Assembly (NCBI GenBank): GCA_902789395.1 | Contig: CADANY010000001.1 | Location: 62,001 to 126,000 of the forward strand | Length of the DNA: 64,000 nt | DNA from: an uncultured Bacteroidia bacterium | Lineage (GTDB): Bacteria > Bacteroidota > Bacteroidia > Bacteroidales > UBA932 | Direction of reading: 5' to 3' | In this document: one piece after another, positions 30,001 through 37,030 of the stretch | Layout: the number at the start of each line of letters is the position of its first letter | How positions within the stretch are numbered: position 1 is the first letter of the stretch | Notes under the pieces: model-generated | Databases searched by the model: none | Seen by the model: only the letters and a program-made list of their open reading frames with translations | What the model was told of the DNA's origin: nothing | Made by a program: the position numbers and the translations under genes

Positions 30001-33000
30001 ATTCCATTGCGATTCTTGTTGATTCTTCGCCAGAAGTAAGATTCAGACCTTCTCGGAGAGTAAGAATGGTCGAGTATGTCTACGACCATCCGGATAACGA
30101 AAGGCTTGTCAATATCACTAAGTCAATATTCAACCTGTTCGACTCCGGAAGATATGTTGACCTTGCAAACGCAAACGAGACGAACACATCTCCTAATCCC
30201 AATGCGGTATTAAGAGACATTGCGGCAGAAGATTCCGAACTTCGTTTCAGTAAATCCGTTGAAACTGTCCAGGATATGGATCGTAACGGACTCGGTTCGG
30301 TTATTGGCGAGGACAATGTCAATGACTTCTATAACGAGGTCTATCGCATTGCAACTCCAGAGATCCGGAGGAGTATCGCCGAGAGAGCAGAGGCATACGG
30401 ATACAACTTCCGCGAGGCCACCAAGGATTATCTCGCAGGGCTTGCAATGGCCGGATACCAGAACGACGACACCGGAATGCTCCGTGCCGTTGCCGGACTG
30501 CTTAACGGTTACGCTGCTGACGGGATTGGTATCGACGAGAATTCTCTTCGGTACATACTCTGGAAGCAAGGGAGATCGGATAACGGAGAGATCCTGAACA
30601 TCGCTTCCGATATCGCAATGAGAAGAAGACTTGGTGTTGGAGAATTCGCAGATCCGATTCGATTCAGCAAGGCTCCTACCGAGAATCTTTCTGAGGCGGC
30701 AGAGAATGTAAGGAGTGAATACGACACCGCGATAGAAGAAGCAAAGCAGACTCTGGACGAGAAGAAGAAAGTTCTCAAGGGGAATCTGATCACTCTTGCC
30801 AAGGCAATGGCAATCCAGAGAGAGTATGACCAGAATACCGTTGACTCTCTGGTGAAACTTGTCAAACAGCTCATGCGGGAAGGAGGAGTTGATTCTCTGA
30901 CTGCTCGGGAGATGGGCCGTATGCTCGGACTTATCAATCACTCTGTCGGCAAGAAGAACCTGACCAAGAATGCAAATGCCCTCATGGATGTCGTAATCGA
31001 CAATCTGATGAAGAAAGAGAGGGATGCATTTGAAAAGTTGCTCAACATCAAGGGTAGCAAGGTCAACGCGAAGGGTGTCGAGGTCCAAGGAAAACTTGAT
31101 ATCGAAGGACAGAGAGTTGTAAAGGCAGTTAAGGCCGGTCTTGCTATGACCGAAGATGAAGTCAAGGAAAGGATGAATGATCTTTCCGATCGGATGGATA
31201 GCAACGATGACACAATCGCAGAAGAGGCAAAAGCAGAATACGCGGGTCTTCAACTCGCTCTAGATTATCACTCTTCTATTACTGATAGTATCGGAGAAGA
31301 AACGGGTCTTGAGAACGAGCGTAACGACGCGATGACTCAACGCAGAGAAGGCAAGATGACCAAGCAGGCTTTTGATGAGTTTATGAAAGATGTCGACAGT
31401 TCCATGCGGGAAAACCACATCGAACGGGTCGAGGCTTTCCGTGAACTCCGGACCAAGTTGGTTTCGATCTTGAGTGGAAGCATCGATGCCGCCAAGGAAT
31501 TCCGCGAAAGGGAAAAGGAACGGATTGAGAATATCCACCACCTGGCCAATAGCGACATGCAAGGGATTTCTTCTGACGAACACGTCCGGGATGATAAGAA
31601 TTTCTGGCAGAGGCTGAGCAACTCTTCCATCGTCAGATTCCTTATGTCTCCTCTCGCCTCCTTTGACCAGATGCTCCGGCTCTTTGGTTCAAAGAACATC
31701 AATGGAGAGGGATACCTCTGGAATAAATTCCATCGCGGATGGGTCGAGGCGACCGAGAACGAGTACACCGGCATGAAGGAAGCGACCAGAGAACTTGACG
31801 AAAAGGTCAGTTCAGTATTTGGTAAGGAGATGATGTGGAGCGATCTCTATGAAGTCGAAAGGAAGATGCCGAAGGTCACGGTCAAGTTCTGGGATGGCGG
31901 TCAAATGAAGGATCACGAACTTACGCAGGGAAATCTCCTGTACATCTACATGGTCAACAAGATGTCCGATGGAAGAATGAAACTTCGCCGGATGGGGATC
32001 GAAGAAGAGGATGTGCAGGCAATCGTCCGCCAAATGGACCCTCGGTTCATTGAACTTGCCGACTGGCTCCAGAACGAGTATCTTGTCAATAAGAGAAACA
32101 AGTACAATGCAGTTCACGAACGTATGTTCGGTGCATCAATGGCCGCTATTGACAACTACTTCCCTATCAAGATCCTTTCCAATGCTCGGACGAAAGAAGA
32201 GGATGTCTCCAACATGAATGACGAGGAGGCCCTTCCGTCAACGACTACCGGAAGCATCATCAAGCGTAGAAGGAACAGTCTCGCTCTTGATGTGCTTGGC
32301 TCGGATGCTTTCAGTGTTGTTATTGAACACCTTGAGCAGATGGAACATTGGGCCGCATTCGCGGAGTTCAACAGAGACATCAATACACTTCTATCCTACA
32401 AGAGATTCAGGAACCAGGCGCAGAACATGGATTCCGTCTATGGGTCTGGGAAGAAACTTTGGAACAATTTCAAATCTGTGTGCCGGATTGCCGCCGGGAC
32501 TTATCGCCCGAGCGTAAAGGCGGAAAGCCTTGATACTGCTGCGATGAATGTTGCAAAGGGAGTAACTGCTGCAAAGATTTCGTTCCGAGTCTACACGGCT
32601 CTGAAACAGTTCCTCTCGATGCCTGCTTTTATTGCCGATGCGAATGTCAAGTATCTTGCAGAAAACATGGCAACTCCTTGGAAGTCCTGGAACTGGGCAA
32701 TGGAGAATCTCCCGATTTTTGAGAAGAGGTGGAAGTCAAGACAAGCTGGTGATACCAGACTCATGCAGACTGACTCCGACTGGAAACTGTGGCGGAACAA
32801 GATTATCGAGAAGGCATCTCAATGGGGTATGTCTCCGAATGCATTCGTTGATGCTCTGACGGTTTCAATTGGTGCGCATGCTATGTACCAGACCAAGTAC
32901 GACAAGTATATCAAGGCAGGATATTCAGAAGAGCAGGCGGATAAGAAAGCCAAGCAGGACGCGACAACGCTTTATAATGAGACACAGCAGTCAAGCGAAG

Positions 33001-33935
33001 GGGCATTCGTTTCTCCCGTTCAACTCGACCGTACCGTCTTCTCTGTCATGATCACCGTCTTCCGTAACTCTTCAATGGGATACCAACGGCAACTCCATGA
33101 TGCCGTCAGGAATATCGGGAAGATGATGAAGAGCGGATACAAGGAAGAGTCCATCGCTTTCATGAAAAAGCAGATGATGAGAGATGGTCTCACAGAGGAA
33201 CAAGCACAACATGCAGCAGAAAGGGAGTATGGAAATGCTCTTGCCCATAATGCGACACGAATCGCGACCTTCGGATTCCTCGTCCAGTTCGCTTGGAATC
33301 TTGGTGGAAGCCTGGCTTATCTCCTCCTTGGAGACGATGATGACGAGAAGGAAAAGATGCTCGAAGATGCCGCAAGGAAGGGACTCATCGGTGGAACAAT
33401 TGAGGGGCTTGCCGGTGGAAACGTTGCAAGCGAGGCTCTCGACATGCTTGCCAAGGGCGAAAGCCTCCAGAACTATGATCCTTCCCTCCTCCCGATCTTC
33501 TCTGATATGAAACGGGTCTATCAGATGATGGGATACGATAAGGTTGCAGCCGCAAACGAACTGGTCAACCTCGCAATCCAGGCCGGAATCGGAGTCAATC
33601 CTCAGACTCTTACGGACGCGATTGTAGCTGTCGAGGACGCATGTGGTGGAGACCTCGATACGTCCAAGGAAGCAATGCTTCTCATTATGCGAGTCCTCCA
33701 GGTTCCGCAGTCGCAGATCGACAAGATCTATATTGACGAACTGGGAGTGAATGCCGGCGAAGCACAGAAGATGACCTACGGGGAGATGGCGGAACGCTAT
33801 GCCAATTATAAGGTCGAACGAGGGGCTCCTCTTACCGGATGGGCTTATCAAGACGAACTTGAGAATAAGAGAGAGAAGGCTTATCTCAAGAGATTCAAGA
33901 AGATGGTTAAAGAACGTAACGAGAATAAGCAATGA
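18087..33935 (+). CDS. Giant 5282-residue polyvalent ejection protein (zincin, JAMM, MORN, LPD-type domains)
   Basis: One uninterrupted frame of 15.8 kb, a quarter of the window. N-terminus: two ~40-residue repeats (YYVFVPGEAQG.., YQVLVPGMMSP..). ~340-600: Gly/Ala-rich segments suited to membranes. ~1240-1260: HExxH (His1249-His1253). ~1470-2000: unrecognised domain with C1590xxC1593Y. ~2040-2280: domain with SPWCLLQGDGKGNL. ~2285-2540: eight MORN/YwqK-like units. His2623-His2627: second HExxH. ~2770-3500: segments typical of large polyvalent proteins (ATPEQWIKMLEKEGGLKAGEDKW, PFEKNWHELAMKRM). ~3530-3680: RadC-like JAMM domain, HxHx7SxxD at His3625/His3627/Ser3635/Asp3638, then a degenerate second copy. 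~4750-5110: LPD38-like C-terminal region with one hydrophobic helix. Domain borders carry eight (I/V/L)(R/M)FS motifs. Known for the class (polyvalent proteins): injected with DNA, acting in the recipient; that it does so here is inferred. It overlaps the stabiliser gene by 4 bp. Confidence 0.85.
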   Translation: MPDNNKQYYVFVPGEAQGRVVDSAAFEAGKDLLYKSFPDAQVSEISKYNPEDTDYRDNDQYQVLVPGMMSPTTIDSKTFNSKKDEFFKMYPDAEVSRVRDYSDDYWRPKLQEAQAALASFDDENGEFMTQYEDDRRNATSMQRGMGAASLTDAQKNLAENHEKYDNLSSQRNALGEAIYNNPIIARGRRQAYENAVSLRQQYLDLADKAESGDERRDYKRAAKLQGDAAELFSAPSQFGNSDKSGFAKYLDDYAKGAVNTFSDRDFWTRGLTQIGRDFDLHGIRKKVQEAEKNKGGALEPGDYDRILSAGEKAQLFAFYNLAYAQADEEIGRAKDLSSAYRAGQSAAESAGFMAEFALGTGLGNLAGKAILKGSTNAFARWMGEAMMSQKAQAAAVQSGLLPAIQRTGWQQVGRSAAQSLVNGAIRAGITQPLGTLSNIATKMNETNDDGELNSVGRGIWLGLSDAFIENWSESFGNTIDGVFGIAGEGISKLGKGYKIKTNFGQMARWAMNSPFTQTLKEAGFNGFIGEMMEEWAGNAVRLSTGLMDKDEFKQFASIQQQLEMAASFAPMSLIGLSGQVVGGVKHRQEYNRLAEEAKQILMKNGVSQPEIEGLFNTRWATSEDVAAKLAPYAQRVLNSGSESAKSDYGKILRLAEEAGATSFNDAMEEIKNEGRRNEIRDQISANTGKFWQDFNSPEAKDENGNPEVIQQVRVIEFSDGTRQYVISGASIDNGNRTYATITEDGKQGFISDREINDGLENGSIVSDNEMMLNDYLQSRVDASDKDAEAQRMNEEIRQKLLDVRQRIEQNPSFNVGTVESPLNATVIPESVNANGLTAIWSDSEGNEQVRGFTWKEVGDYLGMPISAKTDAELNEEAAEVSRQADARKEEYNEIPIGSQITVLIDTGGETPESQTYRFGKAVHNEDEDFVRIYVLDENGNAITDERGEELWFIEDMVSGLDSYSAPSSVASANEQSAASSPAAEPVNTPSVQSAQPAVEKYTDANGVVNRTAFQNTEPEEWAKWNDEQNGDGGIDTQQAVNAKIKKLNKEVNEVDKKLADEDNPDTRENLKSQKVELVNRLNTWQRVLDSYSAPSSVAPATEQATASPAAPVSEATSQDAEAPTSSAGGQNEQMTREEMESFLDNIDALIASASTDEERAILLENKRKILEDYYKEIGTEQPIVATRGDVLDKLAENGVSEENIKTVDSELKYSKKHNHLVRGFRVGGKIYVITDDIASARDARSTYIHERQHGISSRRKLGRAVADILKYNRDTLLDYIFKLSGADYSEYESTSALGDELVSMAMEVAYSSTPENLEANLRSLGIDNQEIINFVKSIDNEQRNDQSLSKARGDSLQRNNAQRGVGQDGRDSQTGPAGDLGQQGRGSFRSGIQGTGELQGEQGGREVGQSADTGEIQVGEQNDTATPQNTVILESEDNNSEESNTSSETIERLDSEGIAANGDEVRFSVRYVPTDDQQSQIVDDIVSSTGVSKEKAEQWLKSETSLAALILNGENEPYLNYTGDDRYKAIKQDSDYPQGTVDFNNICRKRLPFTQMYQRIQKAFPNTIITGSDLATIRQIMKDHGVTVACGLCYVEDRRQLLGEIATSFIDEMKGGFENYAKGSETKRRNAEKFRKLLGDDTKEDLSIYDLITLEGSSRLAQEHPGIYQAFQTFNAARGQQAGNLFQGYAEYKREILKWNKKKVASVNANGGLRIFSYSDFEAHHLIDLVQIIQDCARKGVMIQGYTKVPAFARAVANTGIKLNRSLIPLGDTGIVDGQLAYDPVEGIDINDKDFLPDNDNIGNILIGINDEQIRLAMADPFVHYIIPYHSNQSGVLRQMKQTGAWTNYKNEQTEKGQNVGHGVNIYTDVLAPAEAEGNPIKNEREFVERFLQVCKEKGWTPRFARFLNTDENGDYLYTPGYYKLLLDFKLFDADGNILPQRPVVAEFDDEFNRSILEDYVRGERGNADESLDDVYNEIVSKLGLSDREADIRRTNAESDRLTSMLNAARALREANATQKQPVSAERTQEPVSTTDAEESIMFSLSRNNRATIQSWLNKREDLTDEQRSGVMDYLDGLKDSKTQLATARWFVNGTIRIPEDMKKVEQAIYVAGRAKVDPLRYSSPMELLEAHAEFKPKEDRINPDEVSTLHRAAEYPDQGIVVYDVDNTEESRRNMRKIINTHFGEDASPWCLLQGDGKGNLTTDSKRYWRHYSAYPKQVAFRDGKLLAFSANDTHTRLWWDRQDQSHYGIPMLLKVPGDELGRSADHIIDENGNLIVEPGAHMYRGNKQNGVYEEWSSDGETLLQRAEYKDGVENGVTEQWYPSGQLWRRTGMKNGEYAGTYEMWYENGQQRLIVEFDENGDRHGTQRGWYKDGKLHQEFHYNHGQFDGEQRDYDDDGNLSSVRRYNNGNLVGFEDHGPFGIEKRVTYTSDSNNHRVVELFRRNGSLSERAEYDGTTLNGVREIYNADGGIQTRANYVYGDRNGLFETYHPNGKLWVRGEYKFGNRDGIHEQWDKDGNLISRVEFRNDEKVRDLPIDESEVRFSKSVFTPTDKGRDESSMNYAMRIAYGFDTAYNTGSRGWEFENGEGQESSMAYSRKTKKIHIFVKDQMPSGEEMEMLCFHESLHAWMDRMPAREKEQLVSDYNDADFFVNPGTKELVYEGIRNRKYRDEDVPEEYLTHTLSQAMEIGMTQRILDEMPDASRDLLQGLFNSIDYNVEEESNRRRAQRNGGVREGTSTESGERADLRNSVAERAGEGGAREGREQVEDSVRFSKTTSNEELFDKAKERFGTTRDIREAGYVLPDGTMLDFSGRHMASGDTSYLNGGRTVDHRDIEDLNFESDLNTPSGIETNMPDFIRRGAIRIDSNGLINLSVKPTKSQESVLRRLISRNGFMAVDFGDGNSTRAYAEYDRPNAERILGDISDYFDYGIKPEGDGGLRFSKANQTQNGFISNAEAALDKIKMDKATPEQWIKMLEKEGGLKAGEDKWLGLSDWLKASDRKTLTKQEIADYIAENRIEIEEVNYSANVDMEEAVKNDIQETIGRGKSIEELQEEIDELKESAARFDAIGENPSEEEMDDYLTEAMIEDYGDDFTNGYIIEDGFIDYNVSPYDLDEDEFNRSTSGTRKINETRLSYTTSGLDNKREIALTVPTIDSWNENDEIHFGDAGNGRAVAWIRFGDTRLESPEKKAVDSYLAEMREKYSAIPGEETDRMTPEEISHLQELTGRELDNPNSGPKVLVIDEIQSKRHQEGREHGYNDQRVITTLQEEEEDAKRAYDNYIESLKEKYGGFNGMYGNVTEEENRRAEELNDAHIAASNKVLNAIGGIPAAPFEKNWHELAMKRMLRLAAEEGYDKIAWTTGDQQAERYNIGTALSKIEAERDSEGYHIITYDKTGYPSGVVRPYYNSDEEVLETFGKDLGSRILSSLSDEDSITLSGDDLRIGGEGMKGFYDDILPRFMNKYGKKWGVKVEDIDLPRIYDETGRPLTMHSVPVTKEMKDSVMEGQLMFSKTSAKTESGESINFESTGGLPEKSGRTSLVERTYRKTGAFSFTGKEKIESAADVAYIFKELETSATENSFIVFVKDGKPTILHTGIGTIDRTEIDSAPMVAGLKDFAPDMIYMVHNHPSGRVEASTADGKELDRLQGMAGDIPVQGVIIDTVTGEYGVFDRELGSTLIDNRHGEEANAIPLEVLTFDRMVFAPEYRSEIGKNQIANAESVAAYLSAHRLGDGEKVGALLLNRANQVVGNLVFNDNVLTEDNAESLAGDAVDAAVRSAASSVIIYGDMSADKKTIWSFKNSIDRIGGGNVRWLDAVKVEGNHTKSLAEGTLMDDGENKSEILSHVNDRLDQISRISQTPSSISKTGNQGEIIPTETGGREGVESDTNVGNNIDIPNQLVKKTADFINQLTYDNSIDANNYIEKLINALGYKVMNQHSGYVRFENKDGESVFLRLSDHRAHARNQIGIKADNKYSIAILVDSSPEVRFRPSRRVRMVEYVYDHPDNERLVNITKSIFNLFDSGRYVDLANANETNTSPNPNAVLRDIAAEDSELRFSKSVETVQDMDRNGLGSVIGEDNVNDFYNEVYRIATPEIRRSIAERAEAYGYNFREATKDYLAGLAMAGYQNDDTGMLRAVAGLLNGYAADGIGIDENSLRYILWKQGRSDNGEILNIASDIAMRRRLGVGEFADPIRFSKAPTENLSEAAENVRSEYDTAIEEAKQTLDEKKKVLKGNLITLAKAMAIQREYDQNTVDSLVKLVKQLMREGGVDSLTAREMGRMLGLINHSVGKKNLTKNANALMDVVIDNLMKKERDAFEKLLNIKGSKVNAKGVEVQGKLDIEGQRVVKAVKAGLAMTEDEVKERMNDLSDRMDSNDDTIAEEAKAEYAGLQLALDYHSSITDSIGEETGLENERNDAMTQRREGKMTKQAFDEFMKDVDSSMRENHIERVEAFRELRTKLVSILSGSIDAAKEFREREKERIENIHHLANSDMQGISSDEHVRDDKNFWQRLSNSSIVRFLMSPLASFDQMLRLFGSKNINGEGYLWNKFHRGWVEATENEYTGMKEATRELDEKVSSVFGKEMMWSDLYEVERKMPKVTVKFWDGGQMKDHELTQGNLLYIYMVNKMSDGRMKLRRMGIEEEDVQAIVRQMDPRFIELADWLQNEYLVNKRNKYNAVHERMFGASMAAIDNYFPIKILSNARTKEEDVSNMNDEEALPSTTTGSIIKRRRNSLALDVLGSDAFSVVIEHLEQMEHWAAFAEFNRDINTLLSYKRFRNQAQNMDSVYGSGKKLWNNFKSVCRIAAGTYRPSVKAESLDTAAMNVAKGVTAAKISFRVYTALKQFLSMPAFIADANVKYLAENMATPWKSWNWAMENLPIFEKRWKSRQAGDTRLMQTDSDWKLWRNKIIEKASQWGMSPNAFVDALTVSIGAHAMYQTKYDKYIKAGYSEEQADKKAKQDATTLYNETQQSSEGAFVSPVQLDRTVFSVMITVFRNSSMGYQRQLHDAVRNIGKMMKSGYKEESIAFMKKQMMRDGLTEEQAQHAAEREYGNALAHNATRIATFGFLVQFAWNLGGSLAYLLLGDDDDEKEKMLEDAARKGLIGGTIEGLAGGNVASEALDMLAKGESLQNYDPSLLPIFSDMKRVYQMMGYDKVAAANELVNLAIQAGIGVNPQTLTDAIVAVEDACGGDLDTSKEAMLLIMRVLQVPQSQIDKIYIDELGVNAGEAQKMTYGEMAERYANYKVERGAPLTGWAYQDELENKREKAYLKRFKKMVKERNENKQ

Positions 33936-36688
33936 TAAGAAGACTTCAACTCCGTGGTATCTCGCGCACCCCATCCGACCGTATGACGCAGGATGGGGGC
34001 TGCGCCGAGAGCCTTAATGTCCATCTGGACGATAATGAAATCACTCCGACTCTGAGACCGGAGGTGATCAATTCAATGACGGATGACGATGGATATGAGT
34101 ATTTCCCTCCAACCGATTGGCAAGTTGCATGGGAGTGTGTCTATATCCATAAGACTCCTTATTTCACAAGGGCGATTATCAAGTACGTGGAGTCCGGAGA
34201 AATGCACTTCGGAGTATGGAACGGCGAGGACTGCGATGTCTTCTTGTCCGTAAGTACATCGGAGACGTTCGTAAGGTGCATTTCTCTCGGGAATACACTT
34301 GGCATCGTTACCGACCAGAGCGTACACTGGAACCTCATGAGTAACGGAGAATACACGTCAATCGGAACTGATATCCCGTTCCCCGCTTTCACGTTGACGA
34401 ACTATGAGGTGGCATCCTCCAGTACATCTGGAGAGGAGATCATCAGAGATATCCAATTGTCGGAGGCTTGGTCCAATGTTGTTGAGTCCTCCTCGACGAT
34501 GCCGTCAAGCCTTCATGAGTATGTCTTGAATTCTCTCTGGACCAAGATCGATGAAGCTGTCGCGACCAATAGGAGGCAGGGAGTATATAACTACCAACAG
34601 TTCGCGATCCTCGCTATCAAACTGTTTGATGAGACCAGAATCATTTCCACTCCGGTCTTCATCTCCCCTGGGTTTGAGCAGCCGTACAAAATTGATTTTA
34701 CTGGCGTATATTCATCAGGAACCCAGACGTGGTCTGGAAGTGCTACCGTCAAATTCAAGACGGCATACAAACTGTTTCTCCAACTTAACCAGTCGTACCA
34801 GTTCTTCGAAGACTGGAAAGGAGTGGTTGACTCTGTGGAGGTATACGTCTCCCCTCTTGTCGGTCTCAATATTGATCGCAATCAAAGTTCATTCACTGAT
34901 ATTGTTGCAAGCGGGACAAATCTGACGGCAAACATTAATCTCGGAGATCCGAGCTATTCTTACCTCGAACAGTATCTGAATGCATCGAATTTCTACCGGG
35001 TCTTCACGATGGAGGTGAACGATGACAATATCGACCAACTCCAGACGGGAATGGTTCTCGATACGAAGAACTATATGTTGACAGATGATCTCGTCACGAA
35101 GGGCTACCATCTGAATTCACTTTCCGACAACAAGCACTACGGAGTTATCTATACGCAGTCTCTTCTCTATAACAACAAGATCGTCGCGTCTGGAATCTCT
35201 GAAAAGGTTGCCTTTGAATTAGCATCACCCATTGCAAGGCACACGTATAATACCGACATCGGAGACGTATGGAAACCCGAATATTCTATTAATTACCAAA
35301 CACCACAGAATCCACTGATTCTAGAGTATAGGCTTACTTTCCACTTAAAAGACAGTTCCGGTAGCGATTTTTCTATTAAAGCGACACATAACGGAAGCGA
35401 GTATTTTGGATTTGGTTACGTAACTTTAGCCGGAGACACATGTACGACAAACGCATATTCGATGATCGTATGTCCTGATGCGAGGGCATACTCCGTTGAT
35501 GTAGAAGCGACAATCCGGCCATTGAATTCTCCTCGGGGTCAAGTAGCCCCTATCGGGTCGGTAACTCTTCCGATGACGGAACATCCGAACCTCGATTGTT
35601 CATACTGGTATGGTGGAGATGGTGAACTTCTTGAATTATGTCGCGAGGGGACAATCTCATATATTGCTGGGGCAGACACACACGTTGAATCGCTCCCGAA
35701 TAAGATCTATGTATCCGAGATGGATAACCCGTTCATCTTCCCGCTTGCTTCTAGACTTTCGACGACGAGCCGTGTGATCGGATGTGCCATTGCGACGCAG
35801 GCTCTCTCGACGGGGCAGTTCGGTCAGTTCCCCGTCTATGCATTTACTGAGGATGGGATCTGGGCGATAGAAGCCGGGTCTGATGGGACATTCCTTTCAA
35901 CAAAGCCACTGAGCCGGGATGTCTGCACGAACGAAAGATCTATTACGACCATCGACAATGCCGTTGTCTTCGTTACATCCAAGACGGTAATGATGATCTC
36001 TGGATCTCAGGTTGTAGACCTGTCTCCGGACATGCACGGCAAGCACTTTACGATTGACTCTACAAGCCGGGAATATGCACTTATCAATGGCGGACAGTGG
36101 TCCGGGCTGCTTGCGGCGGTCACGGACGATACTCCGTTCATGGACTTTATGTCTGATGCGATGGTCGCATATGACTACAAGGGGGACCGGCTTGTCTTTT
36201 TCAACGCGAACGAGCAGTACCAGTATGTCTATATGCTGAAGACTCAGACATGGCATAAGATGTATGTGGACGGGCAAGGGACGATTGCTCCACTTCATAT
36301 CCTCAATAATTATCCGGATACTTATGTCAACGTAAGGACATCTGGAAGTGTAACCAAAAACTATATCTGGAATCTCTCCCCTATCCTCAATGTCTCATCG
36401 ACTGAAGATCTGAAGGGTATCATTGTTACAAGGCCATTTGACCTGGAAGAGACAGATATCCGGAAGACCATCAAGAAGATCAAGTCTCGGGGACAGTTCA
36501 ACCGTGGAGATATCAAGTACATCCTTCTTGGATCGATGGATGGCATCCACTGGGGCGTACTCCCGTCCCTTCGTGGCGGGTCGTACAAACTCTTCCGGCT
36601 GATCATTTTATCCAGTCTTACCCCGGTCGAAAGGCTCTCATGGGTGGATATTGAGTATGAAACACGCCTAACGAACCGTTTGCGATAG
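33932..36688 (+). CDS. gp10-like packaged-DNA stabilisation/tail-hub protein
   Basis: 918 residues, beta-rich, no signal peptide. It opens RRLQLRGISRTPSDRMTQDGGCAESLNVHLDDNEITPTLRPEV, the kind of start seen in P22 gp10-type stabilisation proteins (list of gene products, then parameter-like blades), and contains repeated propeller-like strands (VYAFTEDGIWAIEAG, VVFVTSKTVMMISGSQVVDLS, MVAYDYKGDRLVFFNANEQYQYVYML). In short-tailed phages this protein plugs the portal after packaging and carries the needle/fibres. It starts at an ATGA overlap with the giant gene. Assignment by N-terminal resemblance and neighbourhood; a receptor-binding beta-propeller is the alternative. Confidence 0.6.
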   Translation: MIRRLQLRGISRTPSDRMTQDGGCAESLNVHLDDNEITPTLRPEVINSMTDDDGYEYFPPTDWQVAWECVYIHKTPYFTRAIIKYVESGEMHFGVWNGEDCDVFLSVSTSETFVRCISLGNTLGIVTDQSVHWNLMSNGEYTSIGTDIPFPAFTLTNYEVASSSTSGEEIIRDIQLSEAWSNVVESSSTMPSSLHEYVLNSLWTKIDEAVATNRRQGVYNYQQFAILAIKLFDETRIISTPVFISPGFEQPYKIDFTGVYSSGTQTWSGSATVKFKTAYKLFLQLNQSYQFFEDWKGVVDSVEVYVSPLVGLNIDRNQSSFTDIVASGTNLTANINLGDPSYSYLEQYLNASNFYRVFTMEVNDDNIDQLQTGMVLDTKNYMLTDDLVTKGYHLNSLSDNKHYGVIYTQSLLYNNKIVASGISEKVAFELASPIARHTYNTDIGDVWKPEYSINYQTPQNPLILEYRLTFHLKDSSGSDFSIKATHNGSEYFGFGYVTLAGDTCTTNAYSMIVCPDARAYSVDVEATIRPLNSPRGQVAPIGSVTLPMTEHPNLDCSYWYGGDGELLELCREGTISYIAGADTHVESLPNKIYVSEMDNPFIFPLASRLSTTSRVIGCAIATQALSTGQFGQFPVYAFTEDGIWAIEAGSDGTFLSTKPLSRDVCTNERSITTIDNAVVFVTSKTVMMISGSQVVDLSPDMHGKHFTIDSTSREYALINGGQWSGLLAAVTDDTPFMDFMSDAMVAYDYKGDRLVFFNANEQYQYVYMLKTQTWHKMYVDGQGTIAPLHILNNYPDTYVNVRTSGSVTKNYIWNLSPILNVSSTEDLKGIIVTRPFDLEETDIRKTIKKIKSRGQFNRGDIKYILLGSMDGIHWGVLPSLRGGSYKLFRLIILSSLTPVERLSWVDIEYETRLTNRLR

Positions 36689-36690
36689 CA

Positions 36691-36737
36691 TTTTGGTAAA
36701 GATAGACTATGGGGACGAGAAATCGTTCCCATTTTCG
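36691..36737 (+). promoter_or_regulatory. Late promoter 3 of the lysis operon, with embedded terminator hairpin
   Basis: Box TTTTGGTAAAGATAGACT (36691-36708), 25 bp, TTCG of CATTTTCG (36730-36737). Between them GGGGACG / CGTTCCC (36711-36730) forms a hairpin followed by ATTTTC, so the end signal of the giant operon and the -7 region of the next promoter overlap. ATG at 36757. Confidence 0.65.
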
Positions 36738-36756
36738 TAGTGTAAAATCATGCATC

Positions 36757-37029
36757 ATGAAGAAGATTCTGGAATACTTTCGCGTCGCATACCAGTGGAT
36801 TCGCGTCGACGGGTTACTGCATATAATGGCTTCCGCCATATTCCTTGCTCTGCTCGGATGGATTCGTCCCTTCTGGATTCCGATGGTCGCCACATTCCTC
36901 ATAGGAGCCGGTAAAGAGACCTACGACCTCATCACCAAGAAAGGAACGGCAGAGTGGCACGACATCATCTGCGATGTCATCGGGATCGTCCTGGGCGGAT
37001 TTATCGTTTACATCTTAATGGGATTCTGA
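36757..37029 (+). CDS. Holin-like membrane protein
   Basis: 90 residues from the ATG at 36757. Three predicted membrane helices (LLHIMASAIFLALLGWI, FWIPMVATFLIGAG, DIICDVIGIVLGGFIVYIL) with a short charged loop KETYDLITKKGTAEWHD. Small size, membrane topology and position at the head of an operon ending in a muramidase indicate a holin that permeabilises the inner membrane at lysis. The first in-frame ATG at 36709 lies inside the promoter and is not used. Confidence 0.65.
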   Translation: MKKILEYFRVAYQWIRVDGLLHIMASAIFLALLGWIRPFWIPMVATFLIGAGKETYDLITKKGTAEWHDIICDVIGIVLGGFIVYILMGF

Positions 37030-37030
37030 T

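Noticed and set aside
18087..33935. Giant virion RNA polymerase as in crAss-like phages
   Set aside because: No DxDGD-type catalytic motif or double-psi barrel signature is visible; the motifs are those of polyvalent proteins.
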